A DNA stretch of 31,745 nucleotides from a virus, in IMG/VR virus record IMGVR_UViG_3300036832_000320, positions 1-31,745 of that record. One strand, written 5' to 3'. The first letter of the stretch is position 1. Each line of letters opens with the position of its first letter. Positions 19,043 to 27,386 of this stretch are shown piece by piece. A program made the position numbers and the translations under genes. Under the pieces are notes generated by a model. It worked only from the letters and a program-made list of their open reading frames with translations, made no database searches and was not told where the DNA came from.

Positions 19043-19758
19043 CCGTCCTCGAATTCGCCTACAGCTTTTCGAATGCGACGACGGCCCCGCCGACGAGCAA
19101 CCAGGTGCGGATCGATGCGGTCGCGCCCTACACGGCCGCGTCGAAGGTCTGGGCCACGGCCCTCACCACCGATGGGCATGATGTCGTCATCGCCCTGCTG
19201 CACATCCCGATCGGCGCCACGCTCTACATTCAGGACAAGAACGATCACACCGTCTATGTCTCGTTCACGACCACCGCCGCGCCGGTCGATCAGACGACCT
19301 ACGTCGAATTCGCGGTGACCTGGCAGGCCAACGGGACCGCCCTCAATAACAACCAGGCCATCGACGTCTACGCCTTCGATCGCCCGCTGCCGGGTGGCGG
19401 CCCCGGCCCACCCGCCGCGCAACTCGTCACGTTGCAGCAGGCGAAGGATCACCTGAACATCACGACGCCGGCCGGCGATCCCGATGACGCGGATTTGACG
19501 CTGAAGCTCGCGGCCGCCGAGGCCCTCGTGCTCGACTACTGCGGCAGCACCGCCTACTGGCGCGACATTACCGCGACGTGGACCTCGGCCACGGTCCCGA
19601 TGCAGGTCCAGGCGGCCATCCTGTTCCAGTGCGCCGACCTGTTCCGCTTCCGCGGCGATGACACCCGGACGGATCAACCCGATCGCACGGACGGCTACGA
19701 CCTCTCGCAAGCCGTGCGCGATCTGCTGCGCCGGCTGCGCGATCCCGTGGTGGCGTGA
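19039..19758 (+). CDS. Head-tail connector fused to an N-terminal phage beta domain
   Basis: A 239-residue protein. Residues about 129-239 are a gp6-like head-tail connector (LVTLQQAKDHLNI, DDADLTLKLAAAEALVLDYC, then a helical C-terminus). Residues 1-115 (NQVRIDAVAPYTAASKVWAT, TLYIQDKNDHTVYVSF, YVEFAVTWQANGTALNNNQA) match a beta-rich protein that other phages commonly encode as a separate gene just before the connector. A Gly/Pro linker (PGGGPGPP) joins the two. Confidence 0.78.
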   Translation: MTVLEFAYSFSNATTAPPTSNQVRIDAVAPYTAASKVWATALTTDGHDVVIALLHIPIGATLYIQDKNDHTVYVSFTTTAAPVDQTTYVEFAVTWQANGTALNNNQAIDVYAFDRPLPGGGPGPPAAQLVTLQQAKDHLNITTPAGDPDDADLTLKLAAAEALVLDYCGSTAYWRDITATWTSATVPMQVQAAILFQCADLFRFRGDDTRTDQPDRTDGYDLSQAVRDLLRRLRDPVVA

Positions 19759-20132
19759 TGCCGACGCTCACGCAACTCCTCTCGCGCAGTCCGATCGCTT
19801 CCGGGCGCCGCGGCTGGCATCGGGTGACCGTCCAAAACAGTACGCAGGGCCCCGATGGCGACGGCGGGTACACCGAGACGTGGACCGATGCGAGCCCGGC
19901 GACGTGGAAGGTGGAAGTGACGCCCGCGCCGGCCCGCGATCTCGAGCGCCTGACCGGGGGCACGACCATCTCGACGTCCACACATCTCGTGACCGGACCC
20001 TACCGCGCCGACGTGACGACCAAAACGCGGCTGCTGCTGACGGCGACGCGCATCTTGCAAGTCGATGTGCGGCGGGATCCCGACGAGCGCCATGTGGAGC
20101 TCGTCCTGACGTGTACGGAGCTGGCCCCATGA
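19758..20132 (+). CDS. Head closure / head-tail adaptor protein
   Basis: A 124-residue protein in the position of the SPP1 gp16/HK97-type adaptor. WHRVTVQNSTQGPDGDGGYT, then a W..A..ATWKVEV strand and ILQVDVRRDPDERHVELVLT near the C-terminus fit the small beta-barrel of this family. ATG 19758 overlaps the preceding stop by one base. It would seal the connector before tail joining. Confidence 0.75.
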   Translation: MPTLTQLLSRSPIASGRRGWHRVTVQNSTQGPDGDGGYTETWTDASPATWKVEVTPAPARDLERLTGGTTISTSTHLVTGPYRADVTTKTRLLLTATRILQVDVRRDPDERHVELVLTCTELAP

Positions 20133-20548
20133 GCACCGTCACGTGGAGCGGCCTCGACGAACTGAAAGTGGCGTTAGCGCTGATGCCCGCGGCCCTCACC
20201 GACGAGGCGATCCCGATCATCACCGACACCGCCGACCGCGCCCTCGCCGACATGCAGAGCGAGTATCCCGAGGGCGAACTCACGCAGATGCTTACGCAGG
20301 CGCCGATCGCCGCGGGGCCGTTCTTTGGCGGGGTCCGCGTCCGCAACGGGTCGGGCTTCGCGTGGATGTGGGACCACGGCACGCAAGAACGGCACTGGGC
20401 GCGCGGGAAGGGCACCGGCGCGGAGTGGGGCAAGACGCACCCGCCGCACACGTTTGCGCGCGTCATGGCGCAACAGCGCCGCCAGATGTACGAGCAGTTA
20501 AAAGCGATGCTCGAGCGTGCGGGCCTCGTGGTGAGCGGTGATGCCTGA
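20129..20548 (+). CDS. HK97 gp10-like neck protein
   Basis: A 139-residue protein of the HK97-gp10/tail-component group. It has VTWSGLDELKVALALMPAAL, a region rich in turns with FAWMWDHGTQERHW, and the closing HTFARVMAQQRRQMYEQLKA helix. The motif (F.E.GT..R) typical of gp10 proteins is present as WDHGTQER. Gene position between adaptor and tail terminator agrees. The start lies in an ATGA overlap. Confidence 0.8.
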   Translation: MSTVTWSGLDELKVALALMPAALTDEAIPIITDTADRALADMQSEYPEGELTQMLTQAPIAAGPFFGGVRVRNGSGFAWMWDHGTQERHWARGKGTGAEWGKTHPPHTFARVMAQQRRQMYEQLKAMLERAGLVVSGDA

Positions 20549-20972
20549 TTCGAGCGACATCGACAACGCCGTCGTGGCGCTGCTCGGCGCCGATGCCACG
20601 TTGCTCGGCCTCTGTCCGAACGGCGTGTATTGGGATCTCGCGCCCGAGCAGGCGACGCGCTTTGTCCTCGTGTCGCTGGTCCACGCCGAGGATGTCCCGA
20701 GCTACGACCAGGGCACGGCGGCCGAAGCGATCGTCTATGCCGTCAAGGCCGTGATGCTCAAGAGTGCGAACGGCGATACGAAGGCCGCGGCGGCGCGCAT
20801 TCAAAGCCTTCTCCACGATCAACCGTTGACGGTCGCGGGCTATACGTGGGCGACCATGCATCGCGACGAAGCCGATCCCCGCATTCGCTACACCGAACGC
20901 GACGACAAGGATCCCGCGGTCCTCTGGTATCACCGCGGCGGCAACTATCGGGTGGAAATGGCAGTCATCTAA
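20541..20972 (+). CDS. Tail terminator / tail completion protein (DUF3168-like)
   Basis: A 143-residue protein. It shows NAVVALLGADATLLGLCPNG, VYWDLAPEQATRFVLVSLV, AIVYAVKAVMLKSANGDTKA and AAARIQSLLHDQPLTVAGYT, as in DUF3168/gp17-type terminators that cap the tail tube. It overlaps the end of the gp10-like gene by eight bases. ATG 20541 is preferred to GTG 20538. Confidence 0.8.
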   Translation: MPDSSDIDNAVVALLGADATLLGLCPNGVYWDLAPEQATRFVLVSLVHAEDVPSYDQGTAAEAIVYAVKAVMLKSANGDTKAAAARIQSLLHDQPLTVAGYTWATMHRDEADPRIRYTERDDKDPAVLWYHRGGNYRVEMAVI

Positions 20973-20984
20973 GGAGACGAACAC

Positions 20985-21389
20985 ATGGCGATCAAAAGCG
21001 GGCGGTACGGGCAGGTCCTCTATGCCGCGGGCGGCGTGGCGCCGACGACGGAAATCGTGTCGCTGAATACGTGGAAACTGTCGCAGAAGACGAACAAGGA
21101 AGACGTCAGTTGTTACGGCGACACCAACCGCATCTATGTGCCCGGCCTGATGGATACGCAGGGCACGCTCGGCGGGTTCTGGAACTCGACGGATATCACG
21201 CTCTGGGATGCGGCGTCGGCCGCGACGCCGGGGCTGCTGCAACTCGTCCCGAACTCGACCGAAGCGACCTTCGGCTGGTCGGGCCTCGCCTATATGGACG
21301 CCGACATCGATTGCACGCTGGCCGCGCCGAAGGTGACCGGCACATGGGTCGCCGCGGGCCTGTGGACCGGCCCGGCCGGCTTCTCATAA
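20985..21389 (+). CDS. Major tail tube protein
   Basis: A 134-residue compact beta protein with a strong AAGGAG about ten bases before ATG 20985, the best ribosome site in the tail cluster, as expected for an abundant protein. The sequence KSGRYGQVLYAAGGVAPTTE, WKLSQKTNKEDVSCYGDTN, GLMDTQGTLGGFWNSTD and a Thr/Gly-rich end fit small tail tube proteins of siphoviruses. Position between terminator and chaperone agrees. Confidence 0.85.
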   Translation: MAIKSGRYGQVLYAAGGVAPTTEIVSLNTWKLSQKTNKEDVSCYGDTNRIYVPGLMDTQGTLGGFWNSTDITLWDAASAATPGLLQLVPNSTEATFGWSGLAYMDADIDCTLAAPKVTGTWVAAGLWTGPAGFS

Positions 21390-21402
21390 CCCGGCGGCGA
21401 CC

Positions 21403-21690
21403 GTGTTCGAGTCCATCACCCTGCGCGGGGTCGGTGGGTCGATTGCGTACGGGCATCTCACGGCGGCCGACGTGCAGGTCTGGACGATCACGCATCATCG
21501 CCCCGACCTCAAGCACGATGAACGCTGGACGCTGACGGCCACGTTCACCCGCCCGAACCGCTTTCATCTCAGCCGGCGCCCGCTCGTGTTTGAATCGCGG
21601 ACGATTGGGGCCTGGCCGCTCAAGAACGAGTCGATCCAGATTGGCGAGCGCCAGTTAATGGCGACCTTGCATGCGCCGGAGAAACGCTGA
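21403..21690 (+). CDS. Hypothetical tail-region protein, 95 aa
   Basis: It starts at GTG 21403 and ends sharing one base with the next start. The sequence is beta-rich (ITLRGVGGSIAYGHLTAADV, RWTLTATFTRPNRFHLSRRP). It lies between tail tube and tail chaperone genes, a place often held by a small tail protein. Family not recognised. Confidence 0.6.
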   Translation: MFESITLRGVGGSIAYGHLTAADVQVWTITHHRPDLKHDERWTLTATFTRPNRFHLSRRPLVFESRTIGAWPLKNESIQIGERQLMATLHAPEKR

Positions 21691-22100
21691 TGATTGCCTT
21701 TGCGAAGGGCGACACGCGCACGCTCACGCTGCCCAGCGGCGAGCGCCTGATCGTGCGCTATGAACTGTCAGCCGGCCAGTCCCGCGCCCACTATGGGCGC
21801 CTCTATGTCCCGAATGGCGCGGGCCTGCGGGTCGACCCGATGCAGATCGGCTTATCGTTGATCACGGCGTACCTGGTCGACTGGACGGTCTGTGATGAGA
21901 CCGGGGCGCCGGTGCCGATTCGCGGCCTGTCCGTCGACGAACTCGGCGACGTGCTCAACGCGCTGACCGCTGCGTCCTTTGCCGAGATTCGCGAGGCGAT
22001 CGAAGCACACGAGCAGACGGTGCTGGCCGAGCGGCTCGAAAAAAAAACCGACCCGGCTACCGCGAACGCGCCCGCCGCGACTTCTATCTCTGCCAGGTGA
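21690..22100 (+). CDS. Tail assembly chaperone, short form (gpG-like)
   Basis: A 136-residue protein in the position of lambda gpG, directly before the tape measure gene. The helical part PIRGLSVDELGDVLNALTAA precedes FAEIREAIEAHEQ. Near the end is a run of nine A (22039-22047) in which tRNAs can slip. In the zero frame translation ends at TGA 22098-22100 after a low-complexity tail (TDPATANAPAATSISAR). A -1 slip gives the longer product. Confidence 0.85.
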   Translation: MIAFAKGDTRTLTLPSGERLIVRYELSAGQSRAHYGRLYVPNGAGLRVDPMQIGLSLITAYLVDWTVCDETGAPVPIRGLSVDELGDVLNALTAASFAEIREAIEAHEQTVLAERLEKKTDPATANAPAATSISAR

Positions 22101-22195
22101 TGCACTGGTCCTATGACGAGTTACTGGCGCTGCCACAAGACCTCTACGAGGAACTCGTGACCTGGGTCGCGGAAGCCCAGCAGACGCAGGAGTGA
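22040..22195 (+). CDS. -1 frameshift extension of the tail chaperone (gpGT-like)
   Basis: After a -1 slip on the A run (GAA AAA AAA ACC, 22038-22049), the frame reads KKNRPGYRERARRDFYLCQV followed by MHWSYDELLALPQDLYEELV and TWVAEAQQTQE, ending at TGA 22193-22195. The DFYLC.VM.WSYDEL..LP.D.Y.EL pattern is the conserved second domain of phage tail chaperones. A methionine at 22100 could alternatively start an independent short peptide. The frameshifted fusion is the standard architecture in siphoviruses. Confidence 0.85.
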   Translation, partial: KKNRPGYRERARRDFYLCQVMHWSYDELLALPQDLYEELVTWVAEAQQTQE

Positions 22196-22198
22196 CGG

Positions 22199-24352
22199 AT
22201 GGCGATCACCGGCACCTTTACTGCCGACTTCACCATGTTTCAGGCGCAGGTCGCCCTCGCGACCACAGCCCTCGATGGGTTTGAAGCCGACACCAAGAAC
22301 GTCGCGGCCGAACTCACGAAAATGGAGAACTCCATTTCCGGCACGGCGATTGTGCAGGCCGCGACGATCGCCGCGCAAGCCGTCGAGAACCTCGGGGGCG
22401 TCTCGAAGCTGACGTATGACGAACTGCAACGGCTGGGCGGCACGGCGCAGGACGCGGTCGAGAAACTGACCGCGCTCGGGCAGCGGGTGCCGGTCGGCAT
22501 TCAGGATCTGGCCAATGCAGCCCAGCATGCCGCGACCGACATGCAGGCCCTTGCAGCCCAGACGGAGGCCACCGCGAGCGCGACGTCGACGCTGAGCGGG
22601 GCGTGGAGTACGGCGCAGGGCGTGCTCGGGGCGCTCGGGATCCAGACCGGCATCAGCGCGATCGTGGCATTCGGTAAATCGGTGTTTGACACGGGCGCGC
22701 AGATCCATGACATGAGCGAACGGCTGGGCATTTCGGCGGAGGCCGTGCAAGGGTTCAAGTTTGCCGCCGAACAGGGGGGGTCGTCGATGGACGCCGTGGG
22801 ATCGGCGATCACACGGATGAACAAGAACCTGACCGAGGGCAAGGCGAGCACGGTCGGGGCCCTGCAAGATGTCGGCTTGGAACTGACGGACCTCCGGAGC
22901 CTGAAGCCCGACGAAGCCTTCCTGGCGATTGCCGATGCCATTGCCCAGATCCCCGACCCGATGGAACAGAGCGATGTCGCCCTGCGGCTGTTCGGGAAAA
23001 GCGCGGCGGAATTGTTGCCGGCGATTAAGAATCACTTTCGCCAGGTCGCCGAGAGTGCCGACAAGATGTCCACGGCGACCGTCAACTCCTTGGACGAGGC
23101 ACAGAAGGCGATCGACAAATTCGAGAACCAACTCAAGATCGCAGCGGGCGGGACGCTGAAATTCGTGATGGACAATTTTGGCGTCGTCGATGATCGGGCG
23201 TCGACGCTGACGAAAACGCTGGAAGACATGGCCGCCAGGGTGGAGAAAACCGCCCCGAAAATGCAGTTGCCTGATCCCATCGTCCCGCCGAAGCTCCCGG
23301 CCGATCTGGACAATATCAACCGGCTCTTTAAAGAACAGGAAGAGGGCGTCAACAAGGCGGCCGCGGCGCAGAAAAAGTATCAAGACGCCGTGGCGAACCT
23401 CGCGAGCGTGGGCAAGACGTGGCAGCAGACCCTCGAGGACATCAACCCGTGGATCCTCGAGGATATCAGCAATTCGATCAAAGCCGGCGCCTCGCTGAAG
23501 GATCTGGCGATCTTCTACGGGCTCACGGAGCCGCAAGGCCGCGCCGTCACCGCGATGATGAAAGAGCAAGGCGCGGTGATGAAAGAGCTCGCCAAGATCG
23601 AAGGCGACACCACGAAACAACGAGCGGAAGGCATCCTCGGGCTCGATAAGCTTGCCCAGGAATCCTCACAAAAACGGTTCAAGGCCGAATCCGAGGGCAT
23701 CACGCAGATCGAGAAAGTTAGCGCCGAACTGAAGGACTTCCAGATGAAACAGTCGATGGATACCACCACCTATCAGGTGATGAAAATCTGGGAGAAAGCA
23801 GACGCCGAAGTTAAAGCCTTTAAGGGGACGGCCGAGCAGAGCAAGCAATATTCGGATCTGGTCTATCAGCAAGCGCAGACCATGCAAGACCAGATTTACT
23901 CGACGATGAAAGACGCCACGGACGTGCTGCTCGTCGATGTGGTCGCCGCCGCGAACAAGATTAAGGGCATTACCGACGACGTCACCAAGCAGGTCAAAGA
24001 CGCCCACGATCAACTGCAAAGTTATGCGGGCGGGGTCAAGATGCCGGGCTGGACGACGCAAGTGGTCGGGGGGCAGAGCTATCTGACCGGCCCGAACGGC
24101 CAGATGATCCAGCTCGGGCCGCATGGCGAACTCCCGGATAACATCGATGCGGTCATGGCGGGCTCGGCGGCGGCGGCGCCGCAACTGTATAACCAACCGC
24201 GGATCGGCACCGGGTTCGGCAGCGCCATCGGCGGCGGCATCAACATCTACAACACCATCACGCAACCGCTCGGCACGCCGCAGGCGATTGCCAGCGCCGT
24301 CGGCGATGCGCTCATGAATCAGCTCCGCTCGCAAGGAGTCCGCACGCCGTGA
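22199..24352 (+). CDS. Tape measure protein
   Basis: A 717-residue, mostly helical protein that would set tail length and line the tail tube. It has long Ala/Gln-rich helices, a TP901-type core (MSERLGISAEAVQGFKFAAE, then ALQDVGLELTDLRSLKPDEA and VALRLFGKSAAELLPAIKN), and a Gly-rich C-terminus. At about 1.5 angstrom per residue the tail would be near 100 nm. AGGAG lies seven to eight bases before ATG 22199. GC is somewhat lower than in the flanks. Confidence 0.93.
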   Translation: MAITGTFTADFTMFQAQVALATTALDGFEADTKNVAAELTKMENSISGTAIVQAATIAAQAVENLGGVSKLTYDELQRLGGTAQDAVEKLTALGQRVPVGIQDLANAAQHAATDMQALAAQTEATASATSTLSGAWSTAQGVLGALGIQTGISAIVAFGKSVFDTGAQIHDMSERLGISAEAVQGFKFAAEQGGSSMDAVGSAITRMNKNLTEGKASTVGALQDVGLELTDLRSLKPDEAFLAIADAIAQIPDPMEQSDVALRLFGKSAAELLPAIKNHFRQVAESADKMSTATVNSLDEAQKAIDKFENQLKIAAGGTLKFVMDNFGVVDDRASTLTKTLEDMAARVEKTAPKMQLPDPIVPPKLPADLDNINRLFKEQEEGVNKAAAAQKKYQDAVANLASVGKTWQQTLEDINPWILEDISNSIKAGASLKDLAIFYGLTEPQGRAVTAMMKEQGAVMKELAKIEGDTTKQRAEGILGLDKLAQESSQKRFKAESEGITQIEKVSAELKDFQMKQSMDTTTYQVMKIWEKADAEVKAFKGTAEQSKQYSDLVYQQAQTMQDQIYSTMKDATDVLLVDVVAAANKIKGITDDVTKQVKDAHDQLQSYAGGVKMPGWTTQVVGGQSYLTGPNGQMIQLGPHGELPDNIDAVMAGSAAAAPQLYNQPRIGTGFGSAIGGGINIYNTITQPLGTPQAIASAVGDALMNQLRSQGVRTP

Positions 24353-27300
24353 CGTTGACGCACGCCCGGTCCGGGCTCGCCCGGTCTGGGGCGACGCGCT
24401 CGGGGTATCCCGTGTCGCAAGGCGCGGTCCTGCCGCGGTATGCGTTGTCGAACGTCGCGCGCAGCGGCGCGAGCCGGAGTAATCACACGTCGCCCGCGGT
24501 CTTTATCTCGATCGGCGGCGTGCACTACGGCGTCGGCCGGGCAGGAAGCCCAGGCGTGCTCGCCGAGTCGCTCACGATTACCGATCAATTGAACGAGATC
24601 CCAAATACGGCGACGTGCACGACCGTGGGGTTTATCCCGGTCGAAGGGCAAGAGGTGCTCGTTACGATCGGCTCGAAAAACAACGGGCGCCGCGAGTTCG
24701 CAGGCACGATCCTGTCCACGCGCCAGTCGTACGTCGAGACGCCGCGGAACTACCGCCACGACCTGAACCTGATCGATTACACGTGGGGCCTGAACACGAA
24801 GAAGGTGCGCGGGCGCTACACGAGCACGACCGTCGCGGCGATTGCCGCCGACCTGCTCGCGACGTATACGAGCGGCTATACGCTCCGCGTCGATTCCGAC
24901 ATCGCCATCGCGGCGATCGACGAGATTACGTTCACCGAGCAGGACGTGACCGACTGTCTGACGGCGCTCGTGACGCGCGTCGGCGGCGTCTGGCAGTGCA
25001 CCTATTCCAAGGTCGTGCGGCTCTACTTTGTCGATACCGCCGACACGCCGCCGACGCTCATCAACGCGGTGCATCCCACGCTGAGCGCGTTTGAGAAGAC
25101 CCGCGACCTGTCGCAAACCATTTCCCGCATGTATGTCGAGGGCGGCGGCTCGAACGCCGCGGCTGATGTCCCGGTCGGGGAAACGATCCTGCCGGTGACC
25201 GCGGGCGAGTGGTATGAGGCGGCGGGCGGGGAGGTCGTCAGTGGGCCGCAGCGCATCACGTATACGTCGCGCATCCTCGGCGGCACGGGCGGGCTCGTCG
25301 GACCGGGCGCCGCGCCGTCGGCCGCGCCGGTCGTCGCGCTGGCGTCGGGGAGCGGTATCCAGACGGGCGCACATAACTACGCGGTGTCGTTCAAGACCGC
25401 CTCGGGCGAATCGTTACCGGGGCCGGTGGCGGCACTGACGGTCGGACCCCTGGCCGCGCCACCGTCGGCGCCCGTGCCCGGCGCGCCGCAAGCGGGCAGC
25501 GGTCCCGATCCAGGCAGTCACGATTATGCGGTGACGTTTGTCACGGCCTCCGGGGAAACCACGCCCGGCCCGCGCGTCACCGCTGCGACCGGCCTCACGC
25601 CGCCGCCGACCGATGCGCCGCAACCGACCGTGCAAGCGGGGACCGGGCCCGATCCGGGGAGTCACGATTACACCGTCACGTTCGGCACGGCGAGCGGGGA
25701 GACCACGCCCGGGCCCATCGGCGGGCAGGTCACGACGTCGATGGTCCCGGGCTACACCGTGAACCCGCCGACCGATCCGACCACCGCGCAATCTGTCAAT
25801 TTGAATGCCTCCGACCTCGCGGTGGGCGACCACGTCTACTACGGGTTCACCTATCTCACCGCGGCCGGCGAGACGACGGTCGGATCGATCTCGAACACGA
25901 TCACGATTGCGATGGGGCCGACCGTGCCGAACGGGGGCAAGATTGCCGCGTGCCCGGGCCATGTGACGGGCGCCACGGCGCTGAAGTGTTATCGCAATCG
26001 GAACGGCGCCTGGGATAAACGCATTGTGAGCGCCGATTTCGGGATGACGGTGCTCGACAACGGGTTGAACAATCAGGCGGGGTCACCGCCGAGCACCAAT
26101 ACCGCCACCGTGCCGCCCGTCTATACGGAACAAGTCGCCGTTTCACTGCCGCTCAGTCCCGACGCCTCCGTGACGGCTCGAAAGCTCTATCGCCGCTCGG
26201 CGGGGGCCGGGCCGCGCCTCGTGGCGACGATTACCGACAACACGACGACGAGCTTCGTCGACACGGTGGTCAACGCGAGCCTCGGTGTGGCGCCGCCCGC
26301 GAGCAATACCGCTGTGCTCAGGCAACTCCTGCTGAGCAGCGTGGCGACCGGCGGCTCGCTGGTGACGAGCCGCCGGATCTATCGCACGGCCGCGAATGCC
26401 TCGCCGCTCAAGCTCCTCACCACGGTGGCCGACAACGCCACGACGACCTTTCTCGACACGCTGGCCGACGCGAGTCTCGGCGCGGCGCCGCCCGCCTCGC
26501 CGACGGCGTTCGCCAATCAAGTGCAGATGAGCGGCATTCCCGTCGGTGCCGCTGCGGTGATCGCCCGCGTGCTCTATCGCTCCATCGCCAATGGCTCGGC
26601 GCTCAAGCTCCTCGCGACGCTCAGCGACAACACGACCACGAGCTACCTCGATGCCGTGAGCGACGCGAGTCTCGGCGCGGCGCCACCCGTCAGCGATACC
26701 TCGGGCCTGACGCAGCCAGGCTCGGTGCAAGTGCCGCCGGGCTCCACGTCCTTACCCGTCGCGAACATTGGTGCGTTCCAGAGCGGTGGCGGTTGGGCGG
26801 TGATCGGGAACGGCGATCAGATCATCCGGTATCACGGCATCTCGGTCTCGACGCTCACGGGGATTCCGGCGAGCGGCTCCGGCGCGATCGTCGCGGCGAT
26901 CTCGTGGAATTCGACGGTCACCGCGGCGGCGGCGCTGCTCGGGATTCCGGCGAGCGGCACCGGGTCGATTCGCGTCGCGCTGATTAAAGGCGACGAGGTC
27001 AACCTCTTCGTGCAAGTCGACGACCTGGCGGCCCGCGCGGCGATCGCGTCGTTGCTCGGCACCGACGGCATTATTGAAGACTACATCCAAGATCGCCGAC
27101 TCTCGCATCGCGAGGCGCTCGCGCGGGGCACGGCGCAACTCGCGACCAAAAATCAAGTCCGCGTGGAGCTCCGGTATACGACGCGCGATCTGAACATGCG
27201 GACGGGGCGGATGCAGCAAGTGAACCTCGGCGCCCCGTTTACGCTCGTCGGCGCCTTCCTCGTGCAGTCGGTGAGCGAGCGCCCGCACGCGAACACGCTC

Positions 27301-27384
27301 ATGCCGACGTTTGATGCGATCGCCTCGAACTCGATCTTTACGTTCGATGAATTTCTCCGGCTGATACACGACGAGGTGACCTAG
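24349..27384 (+). CDS. Tail hub/tip protein with inserted repeat domains
   Basis: A 1011-residue protein after the tape measure gene. Residues about 45-290 look like a baseplate-hub domain (VFISIGGVHYGVG, TITDQLNEIPNTATCTTVGF, YRHDLNLIDYTWGLNTKKVR), and 900-1011 like its C-terminal part (QVRVELRYTTRDLNMRTGRM). Between them lie beta-sandwich-like repeats: three or four copies of Y.V.F.TASGETTPGP (about 324-517) and three copies of R.LYR...A...KLLAT..DNTTTSYLD...DASLGAAPP (about 604-780). Then come two GIPASGSG elements (837-875). AAGGAG lies upstream of GTG 24349. Confidence 0.78.
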   Translation: MTLTHARSGLARSGATRSGYPVSQGAVLPRYALSNVARSGASRSNHTSPAVFISIGGVHYGVGRAGSPGVLAESLTITDQLNEIPNTATCTTVGFIPVEGQEVLVTIGSKNNGRREFAGTILSTRQSYVETPRNYRHDLNLIDYTWGLNTKKVRGRYTSTTVAAIAADLLATYTSGYTLRVDSDIAIAAIDEITFTEQDVTDCLTALVTRVGGVWQCTYSKVVRLYFVDTADTPPTLINAVHPTLSAFEKTRDLSQTISRMYVEGGGSNAAADVPVGETILPVTAGEWYEAAGGEVVSGPQRITYTSRILGGTGGLVGPGAAPSAAPVVALASGSGIQTGAHNYAVSFKTASGESLPGPVAALTVGPLAAPPSAPVPGAPQAGSGPDPGSHDYAVTFVTASGETTPGPRVTAATGLTPPPTDAPQPTVQAGTGPDPGSHDYTVTFGTASGETTPGPIGGQVTTSMVPGYTVNPPTDPTTAQSVNLNASDLAVGDHVYYGFTYLTAAGETTVGSISNTITIAMGPTVPNGGKIAACPGHVTGATALKCYRNRNGAWDKRIVSADFGMTVLDNGLNNQAGSPPSTNTATVPPVYTEQVAVSLPLSPDASVTARKLYRRSAGAGPRLVATITDNTTTSFVDTVVNASLGVAPPASNTAVLRQLLLSSVATGGSLVTSRRIYRTAANASPLKLLTTVADNATTTFLDTLADASLGAAPPASPTAFANQVQMSGIPVGAAAVIARVLYRSIANGSALKLLATLSDNTTTSYLDAVSDASLGAAPPVSDTSGLTQPGSVQVPPGSTSLPVANIGAFQSGGGWAVIGNGDQIIRYHGISVSTLTGIPASGSGAIVAAISWNSTVTAAAALLGIPASGTGSIRVALIKGDEVNLFVQVDDLAARAAIASLLGTDGIIEDYIQDRRLSHREALARGTAQLATKNQVRVELRYTTRDLNMRTGRMQQVNLGAPFTLVGAFLVQSVSERPHANTLMPTFDAIASNSIFTFDEFLRLIHDEVT

Positions 27385-27386
27385 CG

